A stretch of 64,000 nt of DNA from Lachnospiraceae bacterium UBA7205 (GCA_002490665.1 DKUL01000001.1:92969-156968); one strand, 5' to 3'; shown: positions 25,440 through 33,642, counted from the stretch's first letter. Program-made: numbers and translations. The notes: generated by a model not told the origin, from the letters alone.

Positions 25440-26267
25440 CTATATCATGCACCATATCATAATGGCTTGCTGAATCACGCACAGGTTCTTTTTAAATTCA
25501 TACCCTGCGAAATATTCCGACTGTATTACATCATCCGCGACTTCCTCGCCACGGTAAAATGGAGGACATGGATTCAGCAGCGCACGCCCGTTAGCCATAT
25601 CCATTGCTTCTTTCGTTACCTGACATTCCTTAAAGTCCTCCACTTCTTCCGCGGAGAGGGAATCTGTACATACAATATCTTTTCCTCTGATTGCTTCTTT
25701 TATATTATGATATGCCTTCACATTTTCCATTTCATAGCCAGAAGCGCAGCATTGTGATAACTCAAATCCCATTATTTGGGATGCCTCTTTCCAAGTCAGA
25801 CCGATATTGCCCTTTTTCCCGCAAAACAAATATTTATCACGGATAAAGTCATCCCTGATTTTTGACAGCGAATACATATCCGCTAAAATTTCACAGGGAT
25901 GATTTGCGTTCGTCATTGCATTAATCACCGGAACCTTTGCGTATTTGGCGAACGTTTCAATGAACTGTATCTCCTTGTGGCGGATAATAACCATGTCCGC
26001 CCATTGATTTAAATAACCGCACACATCCCTTAAATCTTCCTTTTTATCCAGCGCACCACTTGGAAATAATATGGACTGACCTCCCAGCTGATATATCCCT
26101 TTTTCAAAAGTTACCCGCGTTCTGATGCTTGAATCAGGGAAAAACGCAATGACGCACTTTCCATCAAGAAAACCACTATATTTCCCGCCGCTGATTTCAT
26201 CTGCAATCGCAAATATCTCATATACATCATTGGACTGTAAATCAGTCAGTCTTATCAGATTTTTCAT
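25440..26267 (-). CDS. Atypical ornithine/aspartate carbamoyltransferase-family protein
   Basis: A 275-residue protein clearly of the carbamoyltransferase fold: IRLTDL start, carbamoyl-phosphate loop SSIRTR (46-51), then HPCE (123-126) where true OTCases have HP-x-Q, and NPCPPFYRGEE near 230, which resembles the ATCase HPxPxxRG more than the OTCase HCLP. It is shorter than usual (about 300-330). The Gln-to-Glu change and loss of the HCLP cysteine mean the second substrate cannot be ornithine by the usual rules; it may be an unrecognised carbamoyltransferase or an inactive relative. AGGAGGACA precedes the ATG. It overlaps the small coiled-coil gene upstream by 26 bases. Confidence 0.8.
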   Translation of the reverse strand: MKNLIRLTDLQSNDVYEIFAIADEISGGKYSGFLDGKCVIAFFPDSSIRTRVTFEKGIYQLGGQSILFPSGALDKKEDLRDVCGYLNQWADMVIIRHKEIQFIETFAKYAKVPVINAMTNANHPCEILADMYSLSKIRDDFIRDKYLFCGKKGNIGLTWKEASQIMGFELSQCCASGYEMENVKAYHNIKEAIRGKDIVCTDSLSAEEVEDFKECQVTKEAMDMANGRALLNPCPPFYRGEEVADDVIQSEYFAGYEFKKNLCVIQQAIMIWCMI

Positions 26268-26478
26268 GGGTGTCCTCCTCTTTCATTTTCAGTTTTTGTA
26301 TCCTGTCATTATACTTACTACACTCTAATTCCATTCTTTTTAAATCCAAGCACTGCTTTCTGGCAGAAAAATTCTCTCCTGAGATATATTTTTGGTAAAG
26401 GACATTTGCAGTATTTGCTATATCACTTATATGTTCATTACACCATTCGATTTCTTTAATAAATGGTAACTGTGTCAT
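26242..26478 (-). CDS. Small helical protein upstream of the carbamoyltransferase
   Basis: A 78-residue, charged and mostly helical protein (MTQLPFIKEIEWC...) ending KMKEEDTHEKSDKTD. It has three Cys and no membrane segment. The ribosome site is TTAGGAGAA. It overlaps the start of the carbamoyltransferase gene by 26 bases, which suggests the two are made together. Family not recognised. Confidence 0.7.
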   Translation of the reverse strand: MTQLPFIKEIEWCNEHISDIANTANVLYQKYISGENFSARKQCLDLKRMELECSKYNDRIQKLKMKEEDTHEKSDKTD

Positions 26479-26528
26479 AAAATTCTCCTAATCGTGTAGC
26501 GATATGTCCCCGCCTCACTTTGCGCATA

Positions 26529-26570
26529 CCCCACACGCCGCCTCAGCAGCATACTTCCATGCATGCATTA
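26529..26570 (-). repeat. Degenerate copy of the dispersed intergenic hairpin repeat (R1)
   Basis: CCCCACACGCCGCC followed by CAGCATACTTCC resembles the other copies (CCCCATTCGCC...GGCATACTTCCTC). It lies about a dozen bases 3' of the 54-residue minus-strand gene, the same relative place as the other copies, but the GCATAAAA end is not conserved. Confidence 0.45.
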
Positions 26571-26581
26571 TACACATTACC

Positions 26582-26746
26582 TTACAGCTGCTTATTATTC
26601 CAAAGGCGTTCCACACATACCGCGGCAATATACAGGCATATTCCCGTCAATACGGATAGCATTATATCTTGCAGCACATACTGCAACCCTATCACCATCA
26701 TGACAACGGGACGCAACGGCGATTTAAATATTTTATTTTCATTCAT
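26582..26746 (-). CDS. 54-residue membrane protein overlapping the MerR gene end
   Basis: MNENKIFKSPLRPVVMMVIG begins a 54-residue protein with a hydrophobic region at about 14-45 (probably one or two helices) and a C-terminus of VERLWNNKQL. Its ATG lies in the last codons of the MerR gene (eight-base overlap), with GGGAGCG as ribosome site inside that gene. No family recognised. The coupling suggests it is the effector or accessory protein of this MerR regulator. Confidence 0.65.
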   Translation of the reverse strand: MNENKIFKSPLRPVVMMVIGLQYVLQDIMLSVLTGICLYIAAVCVERLWNNKQL

Positions 26747-27668
26747 AATAATCGCTCCCTTTCCACTCCGGATATCTTTCCAAGAATTTTCTGTCTGCTA
26801 TTTGCAGGGACTCGTGGTATTCCCGATATGACTGGCTCAGGCGGCACATTGCAGGAATAAAAATATCGTCATACCCGCTCTCCCTGTTAAACTGCCGCAG
26901 CACCTCCTTCATGCGGTACGCCGGCGTTGCCCGATATTCCTCTGTCTGCATGTATTCCATACACTGTCGTATTGTCTCATCATTTATGTCCAAATACTGT
27001 TCTATATGACTGACCGCGCCGCGCATGCCGGATGACATTTTCTCATAATCAGCTTCTGAAAACTCTGCTGACATCGCATCCAAAAATTCGCGCAAATCAT
27101 TCGGTATAACAAACTGTGTATTATCCAAAAAAGTGACAATTGTGTCATATGCTTCCTGCTGTTCCTGTGTCTGGACGGGCTCACAAAGATATGGCGCAAA
27201 ATGTACGCAGATAAAGTCCCCATAATAACTGGGAAAAGCGTTTCGCAGGCGTTCCAGAACTGTCTGCTTCTTTTGAAGCTGCCACAGCCTGTCCTGTATC
27301 CCTTCCCAGTCCTGATTTCTTGCAAGCTCCGCGAGCAGCTGCTGTTTTTCCTGCATCAGCGTTATCTCCCTATGCCTCTGGTTCAAGATATTATTGAGCG
27401 TCTTATTTTGTGTGAATTTATTTTCACATGCTCCACTATTTTGCACCGGATTTATGTTTTCCTGAACGGACAGGATTTCGCGTATATCAGAAACCGGCAC
27501 GCCCAGATTCCTCAAAACGGATATCTTTTTTAACCGCGCAACCTCACTGTCGGGAAAGTCACGATATCCGTTTTCCTGCTGCATGGGTGTCACCAAACCC
27601 TGCTTAATATAATATTCCACTGCCTTTTTGGTCAGTGAACATGTCTGGCATACTTCGTTTATCAGCAT
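26739..27668 (-). CDS. MerR-family transcriptional regulator with large effector domain
   Basis: A 309-residue protein: N-terminal MerR winged helix (LTKKAVEYYIKQGLVTP, then NGYRDFPDSEVARLKKI), a dimerisation coiled coil (about 85-135) and a long C-terminal region (about 140-305) rich in aromatic and acidic residues, probably sensing a drug-like ligand. The upstream promoter has the 19-base spacer and centred palindrome that MerR proteins act on, so it is likely autoregulated together with the 54-residue membrane protein. Confidence 0.85.
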   Translation of the reverse strand: MLINEVCQTCSLTKKAVEYYIKQGLVTPMQQENGYRDFPDSEVARLKKISVLRNLGVPVSDIREILSVQENINPVQNSGACENKFTQNKTLNNILNQRHREITLMQEKQQLLAELARNQDWEGIQDRLWQLQKKQTVLERLRNAFPSYYGDFICVHFAPYLCEPVQTQEQQEAYDTIVTFLDNTQFVIPNDLREFLDAMSAEFSEADYEKMSSGMRGAVSHIEQYLDINDETIRQCMEYMQTEEYRATPAYRMKEVLRQFNRESGYDDIFIPAMCRLSQSYREYHESLQIADRKFLERYPEWKGSDYYE

Positions 27669-27758
27669 CTTTTTCGCACCCCCCAGTACAATTTTTGTCT
27701 ACTCAGCAGACATTCTTATGTCCTGCATCCTAAATGCGCAAAAAAATTTTATAAAACT

Positions 27759-27789
27759 ATAATAAACCATTCCCCAAGGGGGCAGTCAA
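27759..27789 (-). promoter_or_regulatory. MerR-type promoter with 19-bp spacer
   Basis: On the minus strand -35 TTGACT (27789-27784) and -10 TATTAT (27764-27759) are 19 bases apart, and the spacer holds the palindrome CCCCTTGGGG. Over-long spacers with a central dyad are the hallmark of MerR-activated promoters. Confidence 0.8.
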
Positions 27790-27956
27790 TAGAATTTTTC
27801 AGATTTTTTCACGGACTTTGCAGTAAATGCAAAGTCCTGAACTGTTACATTGACAACTCTCTTATTTCGTATTATCGTTATACTAAAACATGTTTAAAAA
27901 TGCTTTAGTGGTCAAAACTCAAGCTACTGAATTGTTCGCAAAAAAGGAGAATTACA

Positions 27957-29063
27957 ATGAAAATTGCCATATTATTTTCGGGTATCGGTTACAATTATGA
28001 TAAACCATTGTTATATTATGCCGGAAAAATCTGCAGCCATTACCAGTATGAATCTGTCCGCGTGGCATACAGCAGCCTTCCGAAAAACATCGCGGAAGCG
28101 TTTCCGGATGCCTATGCACAGGCAGAAGCCTATTTGGAAAACATCCAGTGGAGCGAATATGATGACATTTTGTTTATCTCAAAAAGTATCGGAACTGCTG
28201 TCGCGGCGGCATATGCCCAAAACCACAAAATTGCGTGCCGGAATATTTACTATACCCCACTGGCACAGACATTTGACTTTGCGCCACAGGCGGGGATTGT
28301 GTTTCATGGCACAAGCGACCCTTGGGCTGAAACGGCTGTCATTGAAGAAAAATGCAGGCAGTGGCGCCTGCCGCTCCATATCATAGACAATACCAACCAT
28401 TCCCTTGAACTTTGTGCCAATCATTGCACTGTCCTGCAAAATATCCGGATAGTGGAGGATGTCATGAAACTGTCAGAACAGTATATTGCGCACGGAATTT
28501 TTTACAGAACCCTTCAGGCTGATGAAATCTGCCGCGAACTGTTTCGCGATTTTGTCCGCCACCAGAATGTGGAAAAATGCCTGCGAAAAGAAAACGGAGC
28601 GTGGGTAGTTCAGGACGCTCCATTTGTTGACGACTGGTCGGAAAGTGACTATCAGTTTTTAATTGACTGCCTAAAAAACACCCTCCGCACAGGGGGGCTT
28701 GTGTACGGCTCTTTTTGTGCACAGCCCCATACAGAGGATGTATGCCGCAGAAGCGGCGCATGTACATTGAAAGGCTTTGTATCCGTAGAGTCTACATTAT
28801 TTGGCGGCGCGCAGGGTTACCTTGACCTTTCGTCCATTCATGTGTCCGAGGATATGCGCGGGAAAGGAATCGGAAAAACGCTGTTTCACACTGCCAAAGA
28901 CTGGGCCAGGAAAAAGGGCGCCAAAAAGCTGTATATCTCCTCCCACTCTGCCATAGAAACGCAGGCATTTTACAAAGCCATGGGCTGTGTCGACGCACAG
29001 GTGTATGACCAGCACCATGTTGCACAGGAGCCATATGACCGGCAGCTGGAATGCCTGCTGTAA
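27957..29063 (+). CDS. Alpha/beta-hydrolase-like domain fused to GNAT acetyltransferase
   Basis: A 368-residue two-domain protein. The N-half (about 1-170) is a small alpha/beta hydrolase: MKIAILFSGIGYNYD, a nucleophile-like Ser in ISKSIG, Asp in HGTSDPW and His in DNTNHSLE. The C-half (about 175-368) is a GNAT acetyltransferase with acetyl-CoA loop MRGKGIGKTLFHTA and the ETQAFYKAMGC segment. AAAGGAG precedes the ATG and TTGACA stands at 27850-27855. The fusion suggests linked deacylation and acylation, or one domain as a binding module. It is not obviously in an operon. Confidence 0.8.
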   Translation: MKIAILFSGIGYNYDKPLLYYAGKICSHYQYESVRVAYSSLPKNIAEAFPDAYAQAEAYLENIQWSEYDDILFISKSIGTAVAAAYAQNHKIACRNIYYTPLAQTFDFAPQAGIVFHGTSDPWAETAVIEEKCRQWRLPLHIIDNTNHSLELCANHCTVLQNIRIVEDVMKLSEQYIAHGIFYRTLQADEICRELFRDFVRHQNVEKCLRKENGAWVVQDAPFVDDWSESDYQFLIDCLKNTLRTGGLVYGSFCAQPHTEDVCRRSGACTLKGFVSVESTLFGGAQGYLDLSSIHVSEDMRGKGIGKTLFHTAKDWARKKGAKKLYISSHSAIETQAFYKAMGCVDAQVYDQHHVAQEPYDRQLECLL

Positions 29064-29067
29064 GCTG

Positions 29068-29736
29068 TCAGAACTCCTTCTTCTCTATTATTTTGCACGA
29101 TATTTTATAGGAGAGAACGAACAGTACCGCGATAATGCCAGCTGTAATCAGCGCAAGCATACCCGCGCCAAGTCCCATGAAGCTGCTGACTGTCTCCACG
29201 GCTGACCCTAGAAGTTCACTGAGCATAGCAATTACTCCTAAGCAGGCCGACATACATCCTACCATCACGACTGTCAGTATCCTGCTCTTTTGCTGACCAA
29301 ATTTAATCTGAAGCGGAATTTCCAACACCAAAAGAAAATATGCCGCCGGAAGCGATAAGGATATGCTTACGATATATTCTACCAGATTCGCTTCCGCAGC
29401 CTGCCAGATTACAAGGGCAGCCCACGAGAGCGCCGCTATCACTACATATGGTACTGTCGTCAGCAAAAATCCAAATAAATACTTTTCAAAAACATAATCC
29501 TTTCTTGATATTGGCAATGTAAACAGATACGCAAATCCATTCTCCGCCTCGTCAAAGTTAACGGTGCTCAGTGTCAGAAAAGAGCACAATATTGCAACAT
29601 ACCCCACAAAAAAAGTCATCCTCATGCTGCCTGCCAGAAATATTGCCCAAACAACCATTAAGACAAAGAGTAATTTCATCTGTGATATTATCAATTTGAT
29701 GTCCTTTAATACTAAACCTTTCACTGATTTACTCAT
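29068..29736 (-). CDS. ABC-2 type transporter permease (YtrC/BcrB-like)
   Basis: A 222-residue membrane protein with six hydrophobic segments of the ABC-2 family; FDEAENGFAYLFTLPISRKDYV is the usual cytoplasmic loop. The ATG at 29736 follows GGGGGTAAGG and overlaps the ATPase stop by eight bases; a TTG one codon earlier is an alternative. Partner of the ATPase upstream. Confidence 0.85.
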   Translation of the reverse strand: MSKSVKGLVLKDIKLIISQMKLLFVLMVVWAIFLAGSMRMTFFVGYVAILCSFLTLSTVNFDEAENGFAYLFTLPISRKDYVFEKYLFGFLLTTVPYVVIAALSWAALVIWQAAEANLVEYIVSISLSLPAAYFLLVLEIPLQIKFGQQKSRILTVVMVGCMSACLGVIAMLSELLGSAVETVSSFMGLGAGMLALITAGIIAVLFVLSYKISCKIIEKKEF

Positions 29737-30592
29737 CAACCTTACCCCCTAATCTACGTTTCGCCAGCATGGTAATCACTTCATCAATGCTGCCTTTCTC
29801 TATCACAACCGACGAATAATTATCCTGATAAAACTGCCTCTGGTTTGTCAGGCAGCTATACCCAAAGCTTTCCTTTTTCGTTTCCAGCAGATATGACTTA
29901 TCCAGTTTTTCATACTGCGCGTCCGTCACCTTCAGCAACCCATACTCGTTCAATAATACGTCCGTATCTTCATGCAGTACGATTTTCCCATTGTCAATCA
30001 TGTAGACATCATCGCAGATGCCTTCCAAATCGCTGGAAATGTGGGAGCTTATCACGATGCTCCGGTCGCCGTTTTCTGCATATTCGCGCAGAAGTCCCAG
30101 CAGCTCATCCCTTGCCACGACATCCAGTCCCGCAGTCGGTTCATCCAGAATCAGGAGCTTTGCATCATGCGAGAGCGCGACAAGAATTTGCAGTTTGCGC
30201 TTCATACCGGTGGAAAAATCCTTGATTTTCTTTTTGAGCGGAAGCTCCAGCCGCTCACACTCCGCCATAAATATTTCCCTGGAAAAATCCGCGTACATGG
30301 TATCCAGCACCGGTATGAAATCCCTGATGGTAAACCAGCTGCATAATCCTGAATCCGAGAGCACGACGCCAATCTTCTCCCTGTCTGCCTGCGTAAGCTC
30401 CGCCACATCTTTGCCAAACACCTCCACCGTCCCGCCGTCTGTATGTATCAGTCCCAGAATTGCCTTAAATGCAGTACTTTTTCCGGCGCCGTTTCTGCCG
30501 ATTAATCCTGTCACCTGCCCCACAGGCACCTGCATGGAACATTCCAGCCGGAAATTATCGTATTGCTTCAAAACATTATCCATCCGAATCAT
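29729..30592 (-). CDS. ABC transporter ATP-binding protein of a GntR(YtrA)-controlled operon
   Basis: A 287-residue ATPase: Walker A GRNGAGKST, signature FSTGMKRK, Walker B LLILDEPTAGLD and H-loop SSHIS. The C-terminal extension (about 215-287) is typical of YtrB-like ATPases. It follows the GntR gene by 56 bases and overlaps the permease. By family, such operons respond to cell-wall-active antibiotics or membrane stress; the substrate here is unknown. Confidence 0.88.
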   Translation of the reverse strand: MIRMDNVLKQYDNFRLECSMQVPVGQVTGLIGRNGAGKSTAFKAILGLIHTDGGTVEVFGKDVAELTQADREKIGVVLSDSGLCSWFTIRDFIPVLDTMYADFSREIFMAECERLELPLKKKIKDFSTGMKRKLQILVALSHDAKLLILDEPTAGLDVVARDELLGLLREYAENGDRSIVISSHISSDLEGICDDVYMIDNGKIVLHEDTDVLLNEYGLLKVTDAQYEKLDKSYLLETKKESFGYSCLTNQRQFYQDNYSSVVIEKGSIDEVITMLAKRRLGGKVDE

Positions 30593-30648
30593 ATATCTAA
30601 CTTCCTTTCCTAAAAAAATTTAATGAAAAAATCCTGCCAATCACACTG

Positions 30649-31023
30649 CTATGTATCCTCGAGCACAATCTCAAACAGCTCCCTGATTTCGCCGTCCTCC
30701 ATGCCACAGCTGCGCGCTTTGCGAATCGTCTTTTCAAATTCCGTTTCCACTTCCTTTTTCTTTTCCTCCAGCATCTGTGCCTGACTGGCACATGCCACGT
30801 AGCTTCCCTTGCCATGCACTGTCACGACGAAGCCCTCTGCCTCAAGCTGGTCATATGCCTTTTTGACAGTCAGCGCGCTGACCTTGATTTCTTTTGCCAG
30901 CGTCCTGACAGACGGAAGCATGGTCTCCTCTATCAGTTCGCCATGTATGATTTTATCCTTAATCTGACTGACAATCTGCTCATAGACAGGCTGCATGGAG
31001 GAATGGTTAATTATCAGATTCAT
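30649..31023 (-). CDS. YtrA-type GntR-family repressor
   Basis: A 124-residue regulator: GntR winged helix (about 8-75, PVYEQIVSQIKDKIIHGEL and LAKEIKVSALTVKKAYDQLE) with only a short C-terminal helical tail, as in the YtrA subfamily. The start MNLIINHS follows AGGAAG/TAGGAA. It heads the ABC operon; a dyad within the promoter upstream is the likely operator for autoregulation. Confidence 0.88.
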   Translation of the reverse strand: MNLIINHSSMQPVYEQIVSQIKDKIIHGELIEETMLPSVRTLAKEIKVSALTVKKAYDQLEAEGFVVTVHGKGSYVACASQAQMLEEKKKEVETEFEKTIRKARSCGMEDGEIRELFEIVLEDT

Positions 31024-31144
31024 ATTCCTATCAACTTCCTTTTCTTTATGAATTGTCCCGCAACGCACCCATTTTATCTCGTGCGCGAGGTATCATACTT
31101 TTGTTCATGAACATCTTTCAAAACAAGGAACCTTGCTTTTATAT

Positions 31145-31193
31145 AAACAGTATATAACAGCTCCTAACTGTTGTCAACTGTTTTATACTGTTT
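31145..31193 (-). promoter_or_regulatory. Promoter and operator of the GntR/ABC operon
   Basis: On the minus strand TTGACA (31177-31172) and TATACT (31154-31149) lie exactly 17 bases apart. The spacer holds AACAG-N7-CTGTT, and a wider dyad AAACAGTATA/TATACTGTTT covers 31184-31193 and 31145-31154. This is a good candidate YtrA-like operator. Confidence 0.8.
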
Positions 31194-31270
31194 ATTTCAA
31201 TACATATACTTAAAGCTTACGCCACTGCAATTTCCCATACAAATTGAGCAGGAGAATGTCCTTCTCCACT

Positions 31271-31325
31271 ACTCGCCGCGCGCCCCATTCGCCGCCAAGT
31301 GGCATATTTCCTCTTCATGGCGCTC
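31271..31325 (-). repeat. Dispersed intergenic hairpin repeat, copy R2
   Basis: It contains CCCCATTCGCCGCC and GGCATATTTCCTCTTCATGG, matching copies R5 and R6 most closely. It lies next to R3 in the gap between the GntR gene and the PIN gene, and its GCATAAAA end is lost. Confidence 0.6.
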
Positions 31326-31350
31326 CACAATCGAGTTGGGAAGACTTTCC

Positions 31351-31416
31351 CTACTCGTGCGCTGGGCGTCCGTCAGCTTGCTGACATATTTCATCTGGAT
31401 GCCCATGTGCATAAAA
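31351..31416 (-). repeat. Dispersed intergenic hairpin repeat, copy R3
   Basis: CTACTCG, then GGGCGTCC (31364-31371) facing GGATGCCC (31397-31404) with an inner GTCAGCTTGCTGAC stem, ending TGTGCATAAAA. It is nearly identical to R4 and runs directly into the terminator of the minus-strand PIN gene. Confidence 0.8.
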
Positions 31417-31453
31417 GGTATCCTGCTTACAAGTTTGTAAGCAGGATACCTTT
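31414..31453 (-). terminator. Strong Rho-independent terminator of the XRE-peptidase-PIN module
   Basis: Two perfect 17-base arms (AAAGGTATCCTGCTTAC and complement) enclose a six-base loop; on the minus strand the stem ends in TTTT. It lies seven bases beyond the PIN gene stop. Confidence 0.88.
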
Positions 31454-31460
31454 CTTAAAT

Positions 31461-32120
31461 TCATAAATATTCCTGACAGGCTTTAATATATTCTCCAAGT
31501 GTCGATGGCAGCCCATGTCTTTTTATCACATCAACACAGTATTTTTTATAAACAGACTTTAACGCTCTACTGTTAGAATTATCAAATTGTCTGGCATAAT
31601 AAATATATGCAGAAAGCAAAATAATGTCAAAAGTTATAATGTCAACATTTTTCAGGTCTTCCAGCTCATGTGCAACGTTATCAACCATAATTTCCTTTGA
31701 ACAAAAATAATTTATATTGTGATATGCGGCATATGCCAGACTATACACTTCCCCGCGATCCTTTGAACAGCCACGCACATATTTTACCAGTTCATGCCTC
31801 GCTATGTTATTAAAAATTGTCGTATATTTCGGATCAGCGCCATAAAGTCCGTCCTCATCTACAATTACCACATTCTTACCTTTATATGTATCCACAAATG
31901 CCCTTGCATCATCATCCAATTCCTTATATACTTCATTATGGATATAAATATCTGTAAAGCTCTCGAATAAAGGCTTGATATACAGTCGTTCCATATTCTC
32001 AAAGGAACAGTTCTTATCCGATCCCCTTTCTGATATACCTACCATAAAAATATTGGCATCAAAAAGAATTGGCTTATTCAATAAATCATGCAGGGCAGTT
32101 TTCTTCAATGGCGTTATCAT
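31461..32120 (-). CDS. PIN-like nuclease-domain protein
   Basis: A 219-residue protein with a PIN-like plan: LFDANIFMVG (Asp21), IHNEVYKELDDDA (Glu), a SKDRGEVYSLAYA segment and a late IITFDIILLSAY (Asp). PIN domains are metal-dependent RNases and the usual toxins of VapC-type systems. This one is longer than VapC (about 130). It follows the M78 peptidase gene by six bases and ends at a strong terminator. RNase activity is inferred from the acidic residues. Confidence 0.7.
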   Translation of the reverse strand: MITPLKKTALHDLLNKPILFDANIFMVGISERGSDKNCSFENMERLYIKPLFESFTDIYIHNEVYKELDDDARAFVDTYKGKNVVIVDEDGLYGADPKYTTIFNNIARHELVKYVRGCSKDRGEVYSLAYAAYHNINYFCSKEIMVDNVAHELEDLKNVDIITFDIILLSAYIYYARQFDNSNSRALKSVYKKYCVDVIKRHGLPSTLGEYIKACQEYL

Positions 32121-32126
32121 AAATAT

Positions 32127-33062
32127 TTACCACCGCCTTGCATTAATGATGGCAAACAGCTCGTCATCATCGTCATCATCCTCTGCCTCAATATCCTCAG
32201 CAAAAAAGTCATTAATAAGATTCATATCCAGTTTGAGCTTTTTAGCGTCCTCCAGTATATCCTCTTTCAAAGCGTTTCCTGTCAAAAATGCCCTCTCCAT
32301 ATCCTGATATGTTGAGCTATACGGAAGAACATAGTTATTTTCAGTATTATACAGCTCATCTACACGTTTTCCCAAAATTGCTATCTCCTGCAAAACTTTT
32401 TTGATAAATTCATAATTTTCTATATACTTATCCACATTATCAATATAATGCTCTTCTGCAAGCCGATAAATTACAGCCTTTAATGGCATCTGGTATCTTA
32501 CTGTGAGAAAGATAATTAGTGCGGCAGAAAGATTAAAATCCATCTTTTTCAGGCTTGTAATGTTTAGCGTGCGGCAATAATCCTGCACTTCATGCAGCAA
32601 TGCTTCCTCTGGTAATAAAATCTCTGCCGCAAATCTACATGCACGCATTTCGTTTACATTCTTCAGCATACTAAAATCACAAATATATGGTGTCTCCTTA
32701 AATTTCTTATAATCCTTTACATAATGATAAAATTCATGTGCCGCAGTAAATATCTGGTTAATCAACGGCTTATTTGCATTAAGGATGATATATGCACGTT
32801 CTTTTCCAGTTGTCGGAATATACAGCATTCCATCAATTTTTTCTGAGTCAAAATCTACTAATTCAAAGCGGATATTGTTATTCTGCTTAAGAATCCAGCT
32901 GAAAACACCCGTTCCCATTGGTGCCAGGGCATAATCCACCCTTTTTTCCCTTACCAGCTTTTTTATATCTGCAATCTCATCCTGAGAAAGAGAAGCTGTG
33001 TTAAAATCATATTTATTCTGATAATATTGTTCAAACAATTCATTATGGTCAATCGACGACAT
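32127..33062 (-). CDS. ImmA/IrrE-family (M78) metallopeptidase
   Basis: A 311-residue protein with the zinc motif AAHEFYHY (His109, Glu110, His113) and a third ligand in NEMRACRFAAEILLP (Glu138), followed by a helical C-terminal half that ends in a run of Asp and a basic tail. Family members cut repressors or partner proteins on a signal (ImmA cleaves ImmR, IrrE acts on DdrO). The start overlaps the XRE gene by 14 bases, so that repressor is the obvious candidate substrate. Confidence 0.88.
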   Translation of the reverse strand: MSSIDHNELFEQYYQNKYDFNTASLSQDEIADIKKLVREKRVDYALAPMGTGVFSWILKQNNNIRFELVDFDSEKIDGMLYIPTTGKERAYIILNANKPLINQIFTAAHEFYHYVKDYKKFKETPYICDFSMLKNVNEMRACRFAAEILLPEEALLHEVQDYCRTLNITSLKKMDFNLSAALIIFLTVRYQMPLKAVIYRLAEEHYIDNVDKYIENYEFIKKVLQEIAILGKRVDELYNTENNYVLPYSSTYQDMERAFLTGNALKEDILEDAKKLKLDMNLINDFFAEDIEAEDDDDDDELFAIINARRW

Positions 33063-33393
33063 AAGTACCTCTCTTCGCTAGCAATTCATATTTTTCTTTG
33101 ATGCGAATACGTTCAGCCATTTCCTCAATTTTTACTTTATCAGATTCATCAAGGCTGCCCATAAGGTATACTAATGCATCGCTTGTTGATTCCACAAAGT
33201 ATTCATCTGTATTTTTTTCAGCCAAATCACAAAAACGGCTAAGAATATCAATTGTCGGCATTTGCCTGCCATTTTCCAATAAAGACAGTGTAGATCTGTT
33301 GATTCCCAGTTTTTCTGCAAATGTATTCTGTGTCTCTCTTCCTCGTAAAGCAGTTAAATCCTTGCAAAACTTCTCTACATTAAATTCTTTCAT
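33049..33393 (-). CDS. XRE-family repressor-like DNA-binding protein
   Basis: A 114-residue protein with an N-terminal Cro/CI helix-turn-helix (about 10-65, TQNTFAEKLGINRSTLSLLE) and a helical C-terminal part. GGGAGG precedes the ATG. It heads the three-gene unit and probably represses it; the CAAC-N5-GTTG dyad at the -35 is a candidate operator. Confidence 0.88.
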   Translation of the reverse strand: MKEFNVEKFCKDLTALRGRETQNTFAEKLGINRSTLSLLENGRQMPTIDILSRFCDLAEKNTDEYFVESTSDALVYLMGSLDESDKVKIEEMAERIRIKEKYELLAKRGTYVVD

Positions 33394-33423
33394 GACAATC
33401 CTCCCTAAAAATGTACATTAGAT

Positions 33424-33452
33424 ATTTTAACAAAATGGCATATGTATGTCAA
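33424..33452 (-). promoter_or_regulatory. Promoter of the XRE-M78-PIN operon
   Basis: TTGACA (33452-33447 on the minus strand) and TAAAAT (33429-33424) are 17 bases apart. CAACATATCGTTG immediately overlaps the -35 and may be the XRE operator. Confidence 0.75.
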
Positions 33453-33571
33453 CGATATGTTGATATTTATAACATCATTATACGCCATAGTATAACCTTT
33501 TCGCAACAATAATAACACAATCTATCTATATGCCTGTTACACATGCAATCAAGTAGAGAATATTCATCTTC

Positions 33572-33642
33572 CCCTACTCGCCGCGCCGGGCATCCGTCAG
33601 CCTGCTGACATATTTCATCTGGATGCCCGTGTGCATAAAAAA
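33572..33642 (-). repeat. Dispersed intergenic hairpin repeat, copy R4 (best preserved)
   Basis: CTACTCGCCGCGCC, then GGGCATCC (33588-33595) facing GGATGCCC (33621-33628) with an inner GTCAGCCTGCTGAC stem, ending TGTGCATAAAA. It abuts the aminotransferase terminator. Confidence 0.85.

Noticed and set aside
31271..33642. Possible CRISPR array or tandem repeat from the similar blocks in this gap
   Set aside because: Copies differ in length, are separated by genes, and carry internal stems and terminators; there are no regular spacers or cas genes.
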